Of a stretch of 64,000 nucleotides of DNA, positions 15,182 to 30,100 are shown in pieces (the first letter of the stretch is position 1; the number at the start of each line of letters is the position of its first letter). The notes under the pieces were generated by a model. The model did no database searches, was not told the origin of the DNA, and saw only the letters and a list, made by a program, of their open reading frames with translations. A program made the position numbers and the translations under genes. Origin of the DNA: Setaria digitata (lineage: Eukaryota; Nematoda; Chromadorea; Rhabditida; Setariidae); assembly GCA_003640385.1 (NCBI GenBank), contig RCAB01000137.1, positions 1 through 64,000 on the forward strand, given 5' to 3'.

Positions 15182-18100
15182 NATTTGCTATTAACAAACC
15201 TTGCTTTAAACATTATTATTCAATTTATGCATAATATTAAATCTTTAAAAAATTTGAGTTTTTTTCGTTTCTTCTCACCAAAATTATACTTTAAATTATT
15301 CTAATAAGAAAAAAAAAAAAAAAAAAAATCTGGGAAAGAAAATTCAACGGTATATTTCAAAATACTAAGCAAAATGAAAAAGAATAAAAGGAAATTTTTT
15401 TTTTTTTTTCTAATAAATAAGCCAAAAGCTAAGATAATGATGATAATCAAAAAGAAATGAAATGAAAAAAAAAAAAAAGTGAAGAATTAATAGATAAAAA
15501 ATATTGAGAATATTGAGCAAATGTTAATTTTATATGAGCATTATGAATTCAACAAGACAAGAAAAAAAAAAAGGAAACAGTATCTCTCAAATATGAAAAC
15601 AAATATCTCATCAATTTTTACAAAGTTAAAATGGAACGCGGCAGTAAAAGATAAAAAAAAAAAAAAAAGTTAAATGAAAACAGTAGTTAAAAGAGGGAGG
15701 GGGGGGAAAAAAAAAAGAAAAAGGAAGAAGTTTTCTTCCTGAATATTTCAATTCTGAATTATTGCTAACATTTGCTTTTCCAATTCAAAAAGAAGAAAAA
15801 AAAAAAGAAAAGAAAAAGGAAACAATGATGCTTTCGACTCTAATTCATACTCTATAAAAATAATCTGTTGAAATGAAAAGCATACAAAGAATATATTTAA
15901 AATAAAAAAAAAAATGAAAAATAAAGTTTCATTACTGATGGAAGGGAAAAGATACTAATCGAGATCAATGCTAAAATCATCATTTAATAAGATCGGGATT
16001 AAATAGTATTTTCAAAGATACAAAATCATGGGGCTTGTATCCGCAATAATAATATTTATCAAGGATATCGCATATACATAACCAAATAATTAATTGGCAA
16101 TAGTTAAAGAAATTTTAGCAGAAAAATAAAAATAAAACTATTTTTTTTTTTCAAATAGAAAAAATTAAAAACTATATTTAGAAATCATCGCCTTTAATAA
16201 CAACGTGTCATTAAAGATGATAATGTTGGGTAAAATACGCAACAACGAAGATGGCTACAATGAATTGTTTGAATATAATTTATAGGCCGAGGAAGATAAT
16301 TGATATATGATATGTTAATCATAATGATTTATCAGTAATATATGAATAGAATAGACGACAACTCTAAGTTCGAAGACAACTAAGTTAAAGGATAATTCTT
16401 TTTTTTTAAAGTCCGTCATTTAAGTAAAAATATGAAAATTCATCCCTTAATTAACATTATCAATGCCAATAGTGACTGATAAAGATATGCTGATAATGTT
16501 GACTAAAATATATGCTGACATCGAAAGATAAAGATCATTTTCATTAACAAAAAGCATAAATTTCACTTTAAATCCCCCTATCGAAGGCTTCTGAATTTAA
16601 CATTAATCAGCTTGCCATGTAATGTTCGCATAGATCGATAGGAAAAGAAAAAAACCTGTCGAAATTAGCTTCTTTTTTCAATTTAATAAAATATCATTCT
16701 ATTCATAAGAAAAAAGTCATATTAACAGGCACTCATAAAAAAAAAAAAAGGATGGGAAAACGTAGAAAATAGCCAATAAAAGTAGAATGAAATGCATGTA
16801 ACTTTTAATATTTTGCAAAAAATATAATCTTTCTTTTTCATTATCATTTTCTGCTTTTTACTCATTTCCTTAAAAATTAATATCTTCCTAGTCAAAATTA
16901 TTATCTACCTACAATTACTTTGTAACTAAATGAAAATTAAAGAAAAGAACTAAAAAATCTAATAATATATCTATTATATTATCAATTATGATAACCATGT
17001 AATAAAAATAACTATGAAAGTGAACAGTAATCATGAATGTAAAATGAAAATACTGTGCGAATTTGAACCACATAATGCTGATAATCGTATATCAATAACT
17101 AAATTAACAAATTTTTTTTTTTTAAACACTTTCTTATTTCGCGAAATAAATTAAAAACTGCTCCGATATTCATACTTTATAAACTTTCGAAAATTCGTTA
17201 CTTTTTCAATGCCAATTATATATGTTATGCATGCATATTATATACATATATTTATATATTTTCTTTCTATAGTTTCGTGAACTTTTCTTTTTTGATGAAA
17301 AATATAAAATAAGAATAAAAATTAAAAGCAGGTAACTGTTAATGAAGGAATAATAGCTTAATACTGCTTAATTAATCATGAATATCTGTCAATAAATATT
17401 AATCAATCACCAATGAACTTCACCACTGAATATTCGTTCATATCAGAAAGATAAACACAAAATGGAATGAAATAATTCATTCATATGAAAGAGATAAGCA
17501 AAATACTGATAACTATCGATAAAATTACATCTATATTTTGGGGCATATGACATTTTTAACTAAACAGTGACTGATTCTTCAGCAAAAAAAAAATTCATAA
17601 ATTGAACGAAAAAAAGAATAGCTAGAAATGAAAGAGAATAACGATGAAAAAGTAAGAGAGGGAAAGAGGAGATATAAAAAAAAATGATATAAAGCTAAGG
17701 AAATCAAAAGGGACAGAAGAAAAGCCATTAGAGAATTTTGAAATGAAAGACGAAAAAAAAAAAAAAAGGGTTACCCCCTGAATAAAAATGAGGAAGAAAA
17801 AGGAGTTATTTTTGCCAAATAATCAGCAAAGTCTGGATAAATAAAAATGCGTGAGGAAAGTAGAGGAATAAAAAAGAGAGAGAGAGAAAAGAAAAAAGAG
17901 AAAGTAGCTTTGGTAGGAAATTTGATGCTATCGAGAAATATTTCTTGACAGGAAAAAAAAAAAAAGAAACGAACTGGAAAGGAGAATCGCAGCGATATAT
18001 TGACATCATCAAAAGATATCATCATCCTTATCACTTATATAACAATGATTGATGGAGCACATCAGACATATGCCCATGATGATTATAGGAATAAGCAATT

Positions 18101-21100
18101 ACTAATTTTTTTTTTTTTTTTTTTTCAAGAAAAAATGAAAGCGATAATTGAAATAGTCGAAATGAAGAAAATGTAATATATAGTAATTGAGAACTGTTAA
18201 AAGATTTTTTTCAGAGAAAAATGACTTGACAGTATGGATAGATTCAGGTAAAAAATACATGAATCGTCGTCCATTATGATTAAAAAATTTTCAAAAAAAA
18301 AAAAAAAAAAGAAAAAAAGAAAGAAAGAATGGAACAACAAATTAATTCCCCTGGAATAATTAACAAGAAATGATGCAGGCATGACCAGATGCGATATTTT
18401 ATAGAAAAAGTTAATAAGAATAAGAAATAACGGATATCAACAATAAAATAAAGCTATAAATGAAAGAATTAAATTCAGTTCTCACCCTTTGTCTCTCATA
18501 GAAATCACTGAGATGATGATGAATCTAACAGCAATAAAGGATGAAAAAAAAAAAAAAAATTCATTCAAACAATATAATTTATAAATAAATGAGGATGCAT
18601 GCTAACAGGGAACGGAATGATAAAATACCAAATAAACATTTAGATGCGAACCATAATGAGCATAATAAGCAACAGACAAAAGATGAAAATCTGGTGAAGC
18701 TCAATGAGCTAACAAATATAATAGAAAATTCTAAAACTAGACGCAGGAATATTTAGCAAACAAGGCTCTATTAGATTTAAGAGCAAATAAAATATGTTTG
18801 CCGAACAAAGAATAGGAATACTCATTCATTCGCCCGTAGAAAAAGGAAATAAAATGATCTAGATGAGCTGTTCTAAGACCACACATTGCATGAAATTTCG
18901 CGCTAATAAATAGCCTACTAAATTAGGCTCTAAAAAATGAATAAGAAATAAACAAACGAAGCAAACCTGTTGTGGATCCGTTAATGATGATGAACCTGAA
19001 TGAAGTGGATCTGCAGCACTATGTCTAAGATGTTGGCCATTACCTTTTCGGGCTGCCAATGATACCGATTGAGGACGTGATTGACTACCGGTTAATGCAC
19101 CTTGCTGTTGCTGACCATTAGTGAAGAAACGTCTGCAAAAAAAGAAAACACATATTCCTTGAGAATAATTAAAAGACCTCAAAACAAGATCTGGAAAATC
19201 TTGAATGACTTAAAGATCATACAAAGAAAATCTGAAATTAATTTCAAATTATAACCCCAATCTGAAATTGAAGAGATAATGGATGATTACAAGCAAAAAG
19301 TTTGGATCCAATGAATTAACTTACAAATACAGAAAATTGTGCAGAGAAGATATCTATCTATCTATCTACATGAAAATATGAATGTCCAAAATTATACGGA
19401 ACAATTTGCAATTGAGAAAAGTATCTCAAAATAATTAATCTGTTGTCATTTTGAAATTCAAACACTGGCTACAATTCATTCAGAATAGAAAATATGCATG
19501 ATAGCATCAAAAAAATGAGATTGATTTTTAAGCAATTCAGATCATTCGCCCGAAATATTCCTCCCCTTTCTTTTCGTAGCATTATTTTTTCGAAGAAAAC
19601 TGAAACAGCTAACGAAATTTCTGAATTCATCTCGGAACTCAAACATTAGCCAGAAATTATCATCTAAAAAAGAAATCATTTCTAAGCAAAATTTTCCAAA
19701 CTAATATGATCTTCATAATCGTGCTTTTTTTTTTTTTTTTTCTCGAAATATGAATAATTACATCATTAGTGTTCTCATAAAACACAAAATACGTTTCAAA
19801 TGTTACACGGAACTAGGTCAGAGTTGCTAAAAACGATATAAAATACTTATCAAATGGAATTAATATGCTTCTGCTTCAAATATCACTCTAATTTATGGCA
19901 ACCTAAATATGTTGCCACGTAGTACGTCAAACATTATATTTAAAAAACCAACCAAATTATGGCGTTCTAACCGGCTCTCAAAGTATCACCATATTATCCG
20001 ATAATTAAGCATTACTTATATATATATATATATATAAGTAATGCTATATATATATATAATATATATATTTATATATATTTACTATATATATATATATATA
20101 TATATAAATTATATATATATATGCTACGATATAAAATTCACACAGTCCATTTTAATATCACATTTACGATATGTTTAAAAGTTCATTCTCATATAGAAAT
20201 TTTGACCTTTAAGTTCACATCTGTCTACTACATATAAGTACATAGTATAAGTGATACGATAAAAAAAGAGTTTTCCGGTGAAAAAATGAATTACATACTA
20301 ATGAAATCAAAAACTCGCAAAGCATATTACATTTGAAGTCTCAGAATAAAAAAAAAAATTTCTTTTTACGCTACACTACATGCACTCTCCTACTATTGGT
20401 TACTTTTCTAGTGTACCTTCTAATTCATTCCATTTTTTTTTTTTTTTTTCCTAAATTTTATTCGTTAAAAATTACAGAATCAGTCATTTCTACTTATATT
20501 ATTCTAGCATGTATAATAGTTAAATCTTGGGAAATGAAAATATTTTAAAAAGGGGAGAGGGGGGGAGAAAAAGATGGGAACAAAAAATTTCGAAGAAAAA
20601 AAATAAAGAGAAACATTTAAGCTTACCGTAGACTTTTCCTTTTGACAATATTTTGTGTAGATGAGGAAGTATTAGCTGAATATGACGGATCCACAAGAGG
20701 ACGATCTGTTGAACACGATGCTGATGAGCCATCTAGAAAAAGAAAAAAAAAAAATTTATTCAAATTTTTGCTGATTTTTAAATTTCCAAATTCTTTACTA
20801 AGCTAATTCCCACTTATTTAAATTGGAAAATTTTCTAGATCAAAAAAAAGCATTTCGAAAATAATATAAATGAAAAGTATACAGATATCCGCAACGTTTC
20901 CTACAACTCCTCCATGATAAATTTTAGCTATCAAACTATTTCTCGTTTTTCAGCAAAAAGCTATGGAGTTATTTGAAATTATCAAAGCTCCTCTGCTCTA
21001 TGAATCGATTTTCAGGACATATGACAAATTAACATCTTCAAAATGTACAAGCAACTAATAAGTTTTAACAGCTTTGGATTAAAATCTCTGAATACATCAT

Positions 21101-24100
21101 GAAATCCTTTAAGTTGGGAATTTACTACATTTTTTAATGTTTAAATTACATGCTTAAAAAGCTTAGAAATGTTAGATGCTTTAAAAAAAAAAAGAAAAAA
21201 AAAAAGGAAAAAAAAAAGCAACTCTCAAAGAAATTTACAATAAAACAAAAAAAGCCTCTCGTATATTATTCACATCATATTTTTCAAGTAAGCACCATTG
21301 TTATCATTATTTCTTATTATATTTAGACTTTTATTTTAAAATATTTCTTATCATATTTAGACTTTTATTTTGAAATATTTCTTATTATATTTAGACTTTT
21401 ATTTTGAAGCAATAAGTACAAAAATAACGCGCAAAGATGAAAATGATCCTCCAACCAGTTTATAAAAAACTTCATTGCAAAGTAAAGATTACCCGTACAC
21501 TAGAACCAACTAAATTATAGACTCATTTTCATCTTTATTTGTTATTATGTTTTTACTTATTCTTTAAAAAAAAAAAAAAAAGAGAAAGTTTGAATCTTTT
21601 AACAAAATTATATTTTAGCGTTTTTTTTTTCAAGATAAAAAAAAAAAACCTTTCCTATACTTCTTTAACTAGGTCAATAGTGGTAATTTATGGCTAATTG
21701 AGAAATATTGATCAGCAATTATCGAGACAACATAAAATAACAAAACTGTATGAAAAAAAAAAACACATAAATGTAACAATTAAAGGAAAAATTATAAACT
21801 CATGATCGTGTCTGCAATCAGACCGATAAAACTTACATAAAACAAAACATATCACACTCAATTCGTGCAAAACATCGAAAATGTATTAATTTTTTAATTG
21901 AATGATATGATGAATATACAAAATAACTATATCACTAACAATACAAATAGCATAAGCTACTATTTTTTTTTTTTTTTTCTCATCCAAAACTATGAATAAC
22001 AATCATTACGATTATAAATAGCAACTAACAACCTAATAGCAGGAAATTTAAAAAAAAAAAAAAAAAAAAGGAATTAGACAAACAAACCATTACGTGAACC
22101 TCCAAGGATCACTTTTTTAGATGGAGCAAAAACAATCTCCACAGGATTGATTGTATCAAAATCACAATCACGACTTTTCTGATATCTTCCAGATGTTGAT
22201 GAAAACCAATGACGACGTAATGCTAATGACCAACGTTGCATACGACTAGTACGAGATAATCTATTTGACTGTTTAGCAGTTTCATTTGATCCTACCGTAT
22301 GTGAACGTTTCATCATTCACCTGATCAATTTGTATAATAATCTTATTACTATCTCAATTAAAGAAGAAGAAAAAAACCACTGCGTATACGTATGAATTTA
22401 ATATAACAGTTAGTTTCACTAAATAATATTCTATCTAATTATAGCAATCATCAATCAGATTAGTCATTTAATGAATTTTACATAATATAATTTTTTTTTT
22501 ATAAACACATAAAGAATACGCAAATATGGACAAAATTTGAAAAACTCCCCAAAACATAGAATCAAACTATCTGCTTCTTATTGACTGCTTAACTTCATAA
22601 AGAAAAAAAAAAAAAAAAAAAAAAAAGAAAAAAGAAAGTTTCTAACAACTTCTGAAACTTAATTTTAAATATGAAGATCAAAGAAGTAAATGAATTGGAT
22701 AGAAGTGGAATAATACATAAAATAAGTTAAATTCTGATGCCAAGAATATCATTCAATAATAATATTGCAAAAATAAATTCGAACAAAAAAAAAAAATCAA
22801 AAATGAGTTTTAAAGTAAAACGAATGCCTCTAAAATCACATGCAATAAAAATAAAATACTGCGAAAAAAGAAACAAAAAAAAATTTTGTTTTGAAATAAA
22901 TATCATTGGTAAGGTAAACTAGAATGGAAAAAAAAAAGATTAAAAGTGAAAACTATTAAACTGATGGCTTAAATTCAAGCAAAAAGAAATAAATAATTTA
23001 AGAAAAAAATAAATAAATAATAGTGGCAGATAAGGAAGTATAACAACTTTAGCGAAAGATTTAATGTTTTATTTCTAATGATTCAAGTTCACTCCCATTA
23101 CGGTAGCTATTCAAAAATTAAATTTCATAATAAAAATACCGATTTATAGACAAAAATAAATCGAAATCTTATTATAATATTCATTTGAATGATTTTTTCG
23201 AATCAATTTTAAAATCTTCAAACATTAACAAGAAAAAAAAAAAAACAATATTCAGTGATTGCAACTAATCTTACATTTTTGCAAAATAGGACAAAAAAAA
23301 AAAAAAAAAAAACGATGATGACAATGATAGATAGAAAACATTTATAAAATTATGTAAAACTAAAGAATCTAAAATATGGTAGACAATAAGATGAAAGGAA
23401 AAAAAAAAAATAAAAGTATTAAAAAAATGGAAAAAAAAAAGAGAAATGAGAGAAGAAAGAGGCAGAGAAGAATGGGAGGGAAAAACATGAAGGATATAAT
23501 TGAATGGAAGGCAAAGAAGTCTCGAGTCTCGACGGAAGCTTAAAGGAAATGATGACTGCAAGTGGATGAAAAATTAGATATAAGAAAAAAAAATACCTTC
23601 TTTTTCTTTTTTTTTTTTTTTTCTTAAACAGCATTTCTCTACTAGCTAAGTAATACTATGGAAATGACGATGGAAAGAGAAAGAGAAAGAGAGGGAGGGA
23701 GAGAAAGAGAGAGAGACATAGGAAATGAAAAAAAAAAAAAAAAAAAGAAATCCACAAAAATCTTTCTTTCCTTTTTCTATTTTTTGATTTTAAAAAAAGA
23801 TTAGGAGAAAGGAATGAAAGAATAAAAAGAAATGATATGTATAATCTTTATAATGATAACTGCTAACTAATTGGCAAAAATTCAGCAAAATAAGATATTA
23901 CTAAAGGCTTTCATATATTTAACTGCTTCAATCATTCGCATTTCTCCTCTTAAGTTTGCTTAATTAAAATTTCTAAATGTTTTAAAATATTTTTCAGTAT
24001 TGTAGAAGATTACAGTGTGCTTTCTGATTCTGAGCTGTAAACATTGCCACAAATATATCTTATTTGCGAACTTTCCAAGATTTTCAAAGACCATGAAAAA

Positions 24101-27100
24101 AGAAATTTGAAATTATTATTATTGCTCTATTGAAAATTAGAAAAAAAAAAAGAGTCAATCAATAACCAAATCTCTGCATAAACATTAACAAATTATAATT
24201 ATTATCATATTTTTTTTTTTTTTTCTTTTATTCTTCTTACCATGAAACATGTCAATGTTACTAAAAATTGAATTTCAAATTGCCTCAAGATATTTTAGAG
24301 ACACATTTAAGCCAAAGAAAATTACTACAAGGCATCATGGAATTTTTAATCCTAGGCATTATGAATAAATTTTCATTCATTTATTATTTGATATATAATT
24401 TCTTGCTTCAAATAAACAATCAAACTCTAACTATTTCAACACAAAATCAACACCTCCTTTCTGATTTCATTAATTAGCATGAGCAACAGTTCAAGCAGGA
24501 TCATCCATGACAATCATTCATCAACTAACTAATTCGATTTTAGTAATAAATGAAATAGCAAGAAAAACACGCTATCTATATATTAAATAAATTCATTTTA
24601 TTCTTTAAGTAAGTTAACCATTATTTGATAAATTTATGCTAAGAATTACAGTGCTATATAAATTCAGTTAAAAAAGCTGAATAGGCAAAATAATTGCAGT
24701 AGAAATGGGTAAAATCAATACGTAATTAAGTATGAAGAAATTAGCTCAAGAAGGTTGATGCAATCTCTATGCTATTTCTGACAGGAACTATTTAGAAATA
24801 TATATGTTTGAATTATGCAAAGATAAATGGGCTTTTAAAATTAGAAAAATAACAAGTAGAAAAGCAAGAAAATGGTGAAATTCGAAAAAATTATTGAAAT
24901 AGTGAGCAAGAAGATAATTAAAAATTAGAAGCTTAAGTTTAAAAGAAGCTCAATATAGGCCACATAAATGTTCGTAGGAACAGGATAAAAATGTAAAAAA
25001 AAAAAAAAAAAAAAAAAAAAGAAAAGGAAGGAATTGAAGAGAAAGAGGAACGGAAGGAAAATGAAAAAAAAAAAAAAAAAAATTGTCAATTTATTTTCCC
25101 GATACGGTTGTATAATTACAAATGGAATGGAACGCAATTTTATCTAAGAATTCAAACGATATGAGTAAATTTCTTCCAATACTTTATCGTTGAAAATTTA
25201 AATCAAATTTTGCGTCCCATTCAAAAGTGATAAAAAAAAAAACCACCTTCCATGGCCCATAAATTTTGAATTTCTCTTCAAACTTTTCATTCTCTTCCAC
25301 GATTGATTCTTGCAACAAGACTTCGAAAAAATTCAAAAAGTACACTTGATATAATTTCAACATACTTCAAGAAAATATACATCCTATTTATATGAGAGCT
25401 GGAATTACAAGTGGACAAAGAAAAAAAAAAAAGGAAAAACCGGTGTAAAATGATTTGCTTTCCGGAAACAATGTTAAAAACTGCCGAAATTTAACTGTTT
25501 TGAATTCCCACACATATTTTATATACTGTTTCAAAATCCACAGATTCGATGACAGGAAAAAAAAATCCTCACTTTAGATTCGATTACGGAAGAAGTAATT
25601 AGTGTGCTAAAAATCGAAAAGAACAATGGAAAAAAAAAAAAAGAACCACCACAAAAAAAAATCAGTAAACAAAAGATAAATTTAAAAAAAAAAAAAGGGT
25701 AAAAAAAAATTGCGAAAGAAAAAAAAGAGTAGGAAAAGAAAATCAAATATAAAAATTAGAAATACCTTAAAGCAATTTTTTTGCCCATCGATGATTCAAA
25801 TCTAATAATGTTGACAATTCTCTTTCGTTTTTTTTTTCTCTCTCTCTCTCTCTTTTAAAGAAAATATAACCAATAATTGTTACCAACTATTGGAATACTC
25901 TAACTAACGAACGCTAAACGTTTAACAGCAATAAAAAAAAAAAATAAAAAATAAAGTGCAATGCAATAGAAGCATAAAGTTTTTTAAGTTTAAATAAACA
26001 ACATTGAAAAAGAAAAATTTTTGAACAGCGCAAGCAGCAACAGGCAAAAATTCAAACAATTCAATCTTAAATGCTAACTAAATTATAACTAAACTTTCAT
26101 TTGTCTCTCTCCTTTAGTTACTACAACTGTATATATATATATATATATATAATGTATAAACCCTTTCTTCAAAAATAAAAATTAGACGGCGAAAAGAATC
26201 GTATTAGATTTTCCCAACTACCCCACTCATTAGCATCACTACGTTTTCAATTTTTCAAGACCCCTTTTGACAAATACTCGAAGGATATTTTAGTCCATCC
26301 ATGGTTAACAACCGAAGTGCTCGAAAATAATTTCATCACTATATGGAAAAGACTCATAAAATTCACAAATTTAAATTGCAATATCAATTTTCCAGTTGAG
26401 TGTTATCAATTCTGTAATGCATAAATGAAGGCAGAAGAAAAAGTCATTATAAAATTTTCCGCAAAAAAAGAAAAAAAAAACCTTATGAAGTTAGGTACCA
26501 AATACTGCTATAAAATGAGAGTAAATAAAATAATTTCCCATTCCAAATTACTATTCTCCAAAATACTGATTTTAATTACTGAAAGTTTTTTTTTTTTAAA
26601 CAATCTGTGAAAAAATTAAATAAACAACTAAATAATGGTCCTAAAATTAACCTGCAGGTTCTATAGATGAAATGACAGAACATGGTACAAGTCCTCGTTG
26701 TTGTTCACCATTTTCCCAGGTAACAGAAACAAGGACCCATTCTGGAGCATCTGCGCAGTACTCCACTACCTAAATATTATTTTTTAATTAATATAATTTC
26801 ATACGAAAATATACTCCATGAACAATCAAAAATTAAAGGAAGTGGCGAACTAACTATTGATTCGAAAAAAAAAAATCGAAAATCTAAAAATTTTAAAAAA
26901 GGAAAAAAAAAAAGTGATTTCCTTACTCTTACACAATTTCTCTTTTCTTCTTCTAAATATAGATCTTTTGAAAAAAAAAAAAAGAAAAAAAGCAATAGTG
27001 ATATAAATAGAGGTAAGGAATTAGCTTCATTCTCAATCAAAAAGCTTGAGCAAAAAGCACAACTTTCAGATAAATGAAATAGACCGAAACAGAAACCAAA

Positions 27101-30100
27101 AATATAAACACGAAAAATGTAATAAAGAAAACTTAAGATACATTCCTTTTCAAAATGTAAACAGATAACAACATTTAAAAAAAAAAAAGAAGCATATATA
27201 TATATATATGACACATTCTATAACTTTTGTTTTACTAAAATAAAGAAAAGAAAAAAATTAACGTCATTAAATAAAACAGCCATGTAATTAAATTATTTCC
27301 AAAAGCTAAAAAAATAACAGTAAAAATGGAACACTGTAAGAGGCAACAGAAAAAAAAAATAAAAAATAAAAAAAGAAAAGAAAAACAAATGAAAATATTA
27401 TAATAGATTTTTTAACATTTAAAATAAATCTTTGCTTTTTTTCTCGTTGTTGTTTTTATTTCTTTTTTTTTTTTTTTTTTCACAAAGAGATACTCCTTCA
27501 AATGTACTATAATATAGCAAAGATAAAAAGATGATAATTACTGAAGTTTAATTAAATGCCTATTAACACAGCTAAGCATTATTATTCCACTTACAAACAC
27601 ACAGTAATTTAACCTCAAGTCGCTGTCCCTTGCTAACCGAAAGTTGTCCCTTCTCGATTGCCTTGAAATCATCAACAGCTATACAACTTTCATTATGGCC
27701 CTAAAAATAGACATCACATTGTTCCAAAGTTAACTATTTTTTTTTTTTTTCTTCCCTCACAAAAAATTTTAAAAGTACAAAATAATGAAGAAAAAAAAAA
27801 AAATCCTTCACGTTACATCTAATTTCTCACACATATATTTTATTAATTAATTAATAAATACAATGAACATATTTAATAAAATATCCTTTTTCTTTTTTTT
27901 TTTTTTTTCAAAGATTTCAAATTCGTTAGTTTCATTATTTGCCGAGCAGTGATTTGAATAAAATCGCGTAATTATAACTACTGCTCCTGTGAAGACAACT
28001 AAAATGCTGGCATCATCAAAAATATTACTGTCTTAATACAAATATATAGATAAAAAAAAAAGAAAAATAAAAAAAACAAAAGAAAAACAAGCTGCGTTTT
28101 TTTTTTTACTATAAATTTTGATTAAAATTTGAACTAGAAAATGAATTTATATCGATTTCTTGGGAGAAAAAAAAAAATAAGAAATTTATCATTGGTATTC
28201 CTCAAAACCAAATTACATTCTTAGTAAACAAAATTTGCAAAATGAATAAACAAAAAGCAGAAAAAAAAAAAAGAAATTTAGGCTTATCATATGGACACCA
28301 TATTTTCAACATCAGAAGTGAATTAGAAAATTTCAAAAAAAGAAATAAATAAACAAAATAAAAAAAGAAAAATTAAAACACACTAATATATTAGTCCAAT
28401 TTTTGACAAGTCTGTAATGTTTCTAAATGTCCACATATGAATAAAAATGCAGTTTATAAAACCGTCAATAACTCACATCCCACTATCATATGCTAGATTA
28501 ACACGAACACTTACAGAATAGTCACCAATAAATGATTAATTATTTGTGCTATAACAAGAAATGTGAGCTAAAACACTCCAAAATGAGTTTTATTTATTGC
28601 TCTTGTAAAATTTTACAACAGATATAAAGGAAGCAAAAATAAATGCTTCAAATTAATGAATAAAACTAACGCTCTATCATTGAGATATCCATTATAATAA
28701 ATATAATTATGAAAAATGTAAATCATTAAATTTTGACCATTTTTAAGAAACAATCTCAATGTAAATTATTTCCTAATAAATAGATACAACTGAATGATCC
28801 ATCTAAATTAGTGTTATTCCTTTTTTTTTTTTTACTTCTTTTCTTTACAATACAAAAACCATTTGAAACAAAAAAAAAAAAACATATGCAGGATTTCAAA
28901 AGCTTTAATTATGCTAAACTACTTAGCTCGAAAATCATAACTACCATTCTAATTCTTTCTCTTCATCTCTCATTTCATTGCTATATCTTTCAAAAACATA
29001 TCGATGATTTCAGGATGGAAAATAAAAACTCTGTAGAAACAAAAACACTTTTAATCAAGGTTCTCTTGGTGGAAGGGGGAGAATACAAAGTCAAAAAAAA
29101 AAAAAAAACCATTCGAAAGTTTCACTATAATAAAAATAAACAGCCATATCATACTTCTCAACAAAATTCCGCACCAATTATTCCGAAAAGTAATTTGTCA
29201 AAAGAAAAAAAAAAAAGGAAATCCGGAAATTTAAAAGATGTCAATAATAAAGAGACAAACCGATTCTCTTTCACTTGAACGATGACCTCGTACCGATTTG
29301 CTAAGACGTCGTTTAGCATCCCGATATAATGATTCCGTACGTGAACGTATTGATTTCGAATAACGCAACATTTGATTTATAGCAACCAAAGGAATAATGC
29401 AACAAGTTTAACTCAAAAGGGAAAAATTATTTCCTTCCTTTTCCAACTTAATTAATGGATGAAAGAAAAACATATAAAAGGCAACGAAAAGAATCCAATG
29501 AAATTATCACCATGGTAATAAAGAAGAGACAGGATTAGAAATTATGATAATAATTGCTAAATGCATAAGGAATTTTAATGGATTATATGCTAGCGTGTTT
29601 TCACTTAATTTATCCCACTTAGTTTATCTTATTCGAAATAAGAAAATAAATTATAATTACATACTATGACATAACAACAGTGTGCTAAAGTAAATAATAG
29701 AAAATTAATTTATAAAACAGCTAGATAGTATGATTTAAAGTAATAAAGATAAAAAAAATAAAAAGGAAAGGTAAATGAGGGAAAAGAGAAACAGAGGAAG
29801 AGAGGGAGAGAGAGAGAGAGAGAGAGAGAGAAGGAAAGAAAAAAAAGGGAGCAAAATGTATTAAATACACGAAATTTTCTTTAAATCATACTACATTATT
29901 TAATAAGAAACTATTTAGCTTCTCTTCCTATATATTATGAAAACAGCACGGAAAATTAATACGAAACATGGAACTAATTCTTCTTTCTTTCATTTTTCCA
30001 CTGGAAAAAAAAAAACGAAAAAAGAATCTAAGTTACGTTTCAAATTTTTATGTCACTTTTCTATCACTGCTAATAAATAATGAGTTGAAATTAAATTTAA

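Larger units (their letters stand above)
20733..26651 (-). other. Intron 33 of unc-73 (5.9 kb) hosting one alternative first exon
   Basis: Apart from the candidate first exon at 22088-22316 the intron is AT-rich and low-complexity. It contains a 34-bp tandem repeat (21311-21412), GA-rich stretches at 23.67-23.72 kb and a (TA)n at 26130-26152. Nothing else coding was recognised. Confidence 0.65.

Noticed and set aside
28811..29278. 155-codon plus-strand frame
   Set aside because: Length comes from A/T tracts; Lys-rich composition and antisense overlap with a better-supported alternative exon.
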